Shown: one piece after another, positions 8,592 through 10,229 of the stretch
Layout of the letters: the number at the start of each line of letters is the position of its first letter
Numbering within the stretch: position 1 is the stretch's first letter
NCBI GenBank assembly: GCA_001931875.2
Contig: MSJH02000311.1
Location: forward strand, 1 to 10,229
Length of the DNA: 10,229 bases
Direction: 5' to 3'
Origin: Byssochlamys sp. IMV 00236
Lineage: Eukaryota > Ascomycota > Eurotiomycetes > Eurotiales > Thermoascaceae
The notes under the pieces: model-generated
Databases searched by the model: none
The model's input: the letters and a program-made list of their open reading frames with translations, nothing else
What the model was told of the DNA's origin: nothing
Made by a program: the position numbers and the translations under genes

Positions 8592-10196
8592 TTATTTACA
8601 AGACCAGTGACCGTTGGAGTCACATACTAATAATTTGCCTGTATGATACACAAGTCCATCCTGACGAACGAGAAGTAAAGGCAGTTCTTCATGAGCAAAT
8701 TCAGAAGAAGGGTGAGGTAATTGAATAGACCAGTAGGTCTCATGAGGAGCATGCGCAGGAGGCGGCCTTAAGACGGTGGCAACGAGAGGGCCATGTGTAC
8801 CTAACCAGGGTTCTAGTAACCGAGGTACAGGAGCAGCCTGAAAGAGATGTTGACCGATGACGTTGAGAGTATAGGACTCTGGATTGTATTCGACATGAGT
8901 GATGAGAGGATACGGTGTGATCAATCGAGAAGGTTGTGGGGAGGGAGGAGAAGGAGGAGCCACAGGTTGTATTGGAGTTGTAACCAAAGATGGGACATCT
9001 TCAAACTCTTCTTCAAGGGCATGGATGCCTACAATCGTCCAGCAAAGATGATCTTCCATGTGCTCGATGTTGTCTTGGTATCTTTTCGATGGCGCGTAAT
9101 CTAGCCAAGAGTGATTCGAGTCATGCTGAGTGTCGGAACCAGCCGCACTGAGGTAAAGGTTATCGGAGGAAGCAAGTCTGAGAGCAATCTTTTGCATCTG
9201 ACTGACGGGGCCGCAAGCAGATGAGGCAATACGACCACGATCCACTTTGCAGAGAATAAGAGGAGGAGACGACACGTTCGTCTTGGATTCTCGAAGGATG
9301 ATTTCGGTGCCATAGGTTAAGTGAGCGACAGAGGTCTTTTGAAGGTGTAATCGTGAGGTATGTGGTGATTTAGAAGGCTTTGTGACAACCACTTCATTCG
9401 CTTGCTTTGGTTGGCGTAAGACGATGATGTCAAAGGGTGACCAGGTCGAATTCTTTGCGCATAGTCTGTGATCACTTGTCGTCATGTATTTGGTGCGTAC
9501 TGTTTGAGAATTGATGCGATTGAAAAGTGAGACGGGTGTATTGGCCAAGATGCAGCTAGAGATATTCCTCGATGTCTTGGCTGTCTTTTTAGACGGTTTT
9601 GAAATGATAGAGATGGGTTTAGATAAAAAGGTGGCGAATGAAGTATCGTTTTGAAGTAAATTGAGCTGAAGCTTAAAGTGTTTTGCCTTGGCTGTTCCAG
9701 TAACATGTAAATAACGAAAACTACCATTTTGGTTATCATCTAGAGAGGTACGCTGCTCTAGTATATCATTATCCTCACAGAGAATAGACATGGACAGTTG
9801 TATGTCTTGTCTTTGTTCAGAGTTTATCTGTACAAGAGGTGGAGGACAAAGAAATCTCTTTTCTGAACCATAAGATTTTTGTGCCACTGCACCATATAAA
9901 CAAGTAAGTTTAGATTTCTTTTTAAATCTCTTTCTGCTGTTATTATTGTTGTGGTCTTCATCATGTCTTGATCTCTTCATATCATAGGTTAATAAATTAT
10001 CAATAGTGATGTCATTTCTTGAAGCTGTCTGAGACTGTCTTGGATGAATAGAAAGTAAAGACTCAATCGACATTTGATCCTTTTGATGATCATGGTGCCT
10101 GGATTGTTTTGTTAATCCAATTAACTGAATCTTTTTACTGCTTCCAAATATTTGTTGTGTGATGATCTGTGTCTCTAGAGGCTCGTCTTGATTCAT
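8592..10196 (-). CDS. CSL: CSL (CBF1/Su(H)/LAG-1, RBPJ) family transcription factor, intronless, 534 aa
   Basis: CSL proteins bind GTGGGAA-like sites; animals use them in Notch signalling, while fungi have CSL proteins (Cbf11/Cbf12 in fission yeast) but no Notch. The single 534-codon frame holds all three core domains. The Rel-like N-terminal domain is about 95-262, with AQKSYGSEKRFLCPPP (105-120), SKPISIISKPSKK (192-204) and the DNA-contact strand VSLFNRINSQTV (222-233). The beta-trefoil domain is about 263-405, with TYGTEIILRES, CKVDRGRI and GPVSQMQK (Gln333 matches a DNA-contacting Gln of RBPJ), and WTIVGIHALEEEF near its end. The C-terminal TIG/Rel domain is about 425-526, with LPLLLVRQDGLVYHTGKL. 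A Pro/Ser linker (about 408-424) separates the last two. The first 94 residues are disordered and end in a basic, Asn-rich stretch that may be a nuclear localisation signal. The ATG at 10196 is the first in frame. The domain order is canonical, so the family call is firm. Confidence 0.93.
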   Translation of the reverse strand: MNQDEPLETQIITQQIFGSSKKIQLIGLTKQSRHHDHQKDQMSIESLLSIHPRQSQTASRNDITIDNLLTYDMKRSRHDEDHNNNNSRKRFKKKSKLTCLYGAVAQKSYGSEKRFLCPPPLVQINSEQRQDIQLSMSILCEDNDILEQRTSLDDNQNGSFRYLHVTGTAKAKHFKLQLNLLQNDTSFATFLSKPISIISKPSKKTAKTSRNISSCILANTPVSLFNRINSQTVRTKYMTTSDHRLCAKNSTWSPFDIIVLRQPKQANEVVVTKPSKSPHTSRLHLQKTSVAHLTYGTEIILRESKTNVSSPPLILCKVDRGRIASSACGPVSQMQKIALRLASSDNLYLSAAGSDTQHDSNHSWLDYAPSKRYQDNIEHMEDHLCWTIVGIHALEEEFEDVPSLVTTPIQPVAPPSPPSPQPSRLITPYPLITHVEYNPESYTLNVIGQHLFQAAPVPRLLEPWLGTHGPLVATVLRPPPAHAPHETYWSIQLPHPSSEFAHEELPLLLVRQDGLVYHTGKLLVCDSNGHWSCK

Positions 10197-10207
10197 GGTT
10201 AATAAAG

Positions 10208-10227
10208 AAAAAAAAAAAAAAAAAAAA
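10208..10227. repeat. A20 homopolymer upstream of the CSL start
   Basis: On the - strand this is T20, lying 11 nt before the CSL ATG, so it would be part of the CSL leader or core promoter. It sits 2 nt from the right edge of the window. Confidence 0.9.
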
Positions 10228-10229
10228 GG

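Noticed and set aside
8847..9104. 85-codon + strand open frame opposite CSL
   Set aside because: It lies antisense to the conserved beta-trefoil and TIG coding region of CSL, and its low-complexity Arg-rich sequence is explained by the Pro/Ser codons opposite.
9101..9739. Two further - strand frames (9101-9313, 9482-9739) inside CSL
   Set aside because: They are in other frames of the CSL gene and show no family features.
8592..10196. CSL as evidence for a Notch pathway
   Set aside because: Fungi encode CSL proteins without Notch receptors, and no neighbour here resembles a Notch component.
1..10229. Gene cluster, mobile element, tRNA, rRNA or CRISPR
   Set aside because: The five genes have unrelated housekeeping roles, no transposase or terminal repeats were seen, and no RNA gene or spaced repeat array was found.

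Overview
The window looks like nuclear DNA of an early-diverging filamentous fungus, most likely a member of the Mucorales (inference). The evidence is AT-rich intergenic DNA, very compact spacing, 25 inferred introns that are nearly all 44-66 nt long with GT..AG ends, and a gene set (Rrn6/TAF1C, Exo84, a CSL/RBPJ-type factor) that fits such a fungus. There is no sign of bacterial operons, mobile elements, tRNA, rRNA or CRISPR.

Five protein genes fill almost the whole window. On the + strand: (1) 416-3178, a nine-exon gene for an Rrn6/TAF1C-like subunit of the RNA polymerase I core factor; (2) 3383-4341, a six-exon gene for a probably N-myristoylated calcineurin-B/CHP/CBL-type EF-hand protein. 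On the - strand, read right to left: (3) 10196-8592, an intronless gene for a CSL (CBF1/Su(H)/LAG-1, RBPJ) transcription factor; (4) 8541-5943, an eleven-exon gene for exocyst subunit Exo84; (5) 5749-4338, a three-exon gene for a membrane-anchored alpha/beta hydrolase. The exon models were built by hand. Each junction keeps the reading frame and restores family-like sequence across it.

Genes 2 and 5 converge so tightly that their stop codons overlap in one TTAA (4338-4341). The CSL stop and the EXO84 start are only 50 bp apart. Gene 5 starts 193 bp after the EXO84 stop, across a 40-nt homopolymer. Bases 24-415 hold no gene I can support, and the window begins and ends in homopolymer runs.

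The genes are housekeeping and signalling functions rather than one pathway: rRNA transcription initiation, Ca2+ sensing, lipid/ester hydrolysis, exocytosis and sequence-specific transcription control. The parts most worth a second look are the overlapping convergent stops, the duplicated eh1-like short motif in the CSL N-terminus, the EF-hand protein with its basic Ser-rich tail, and the alternative splice options in EXO84.
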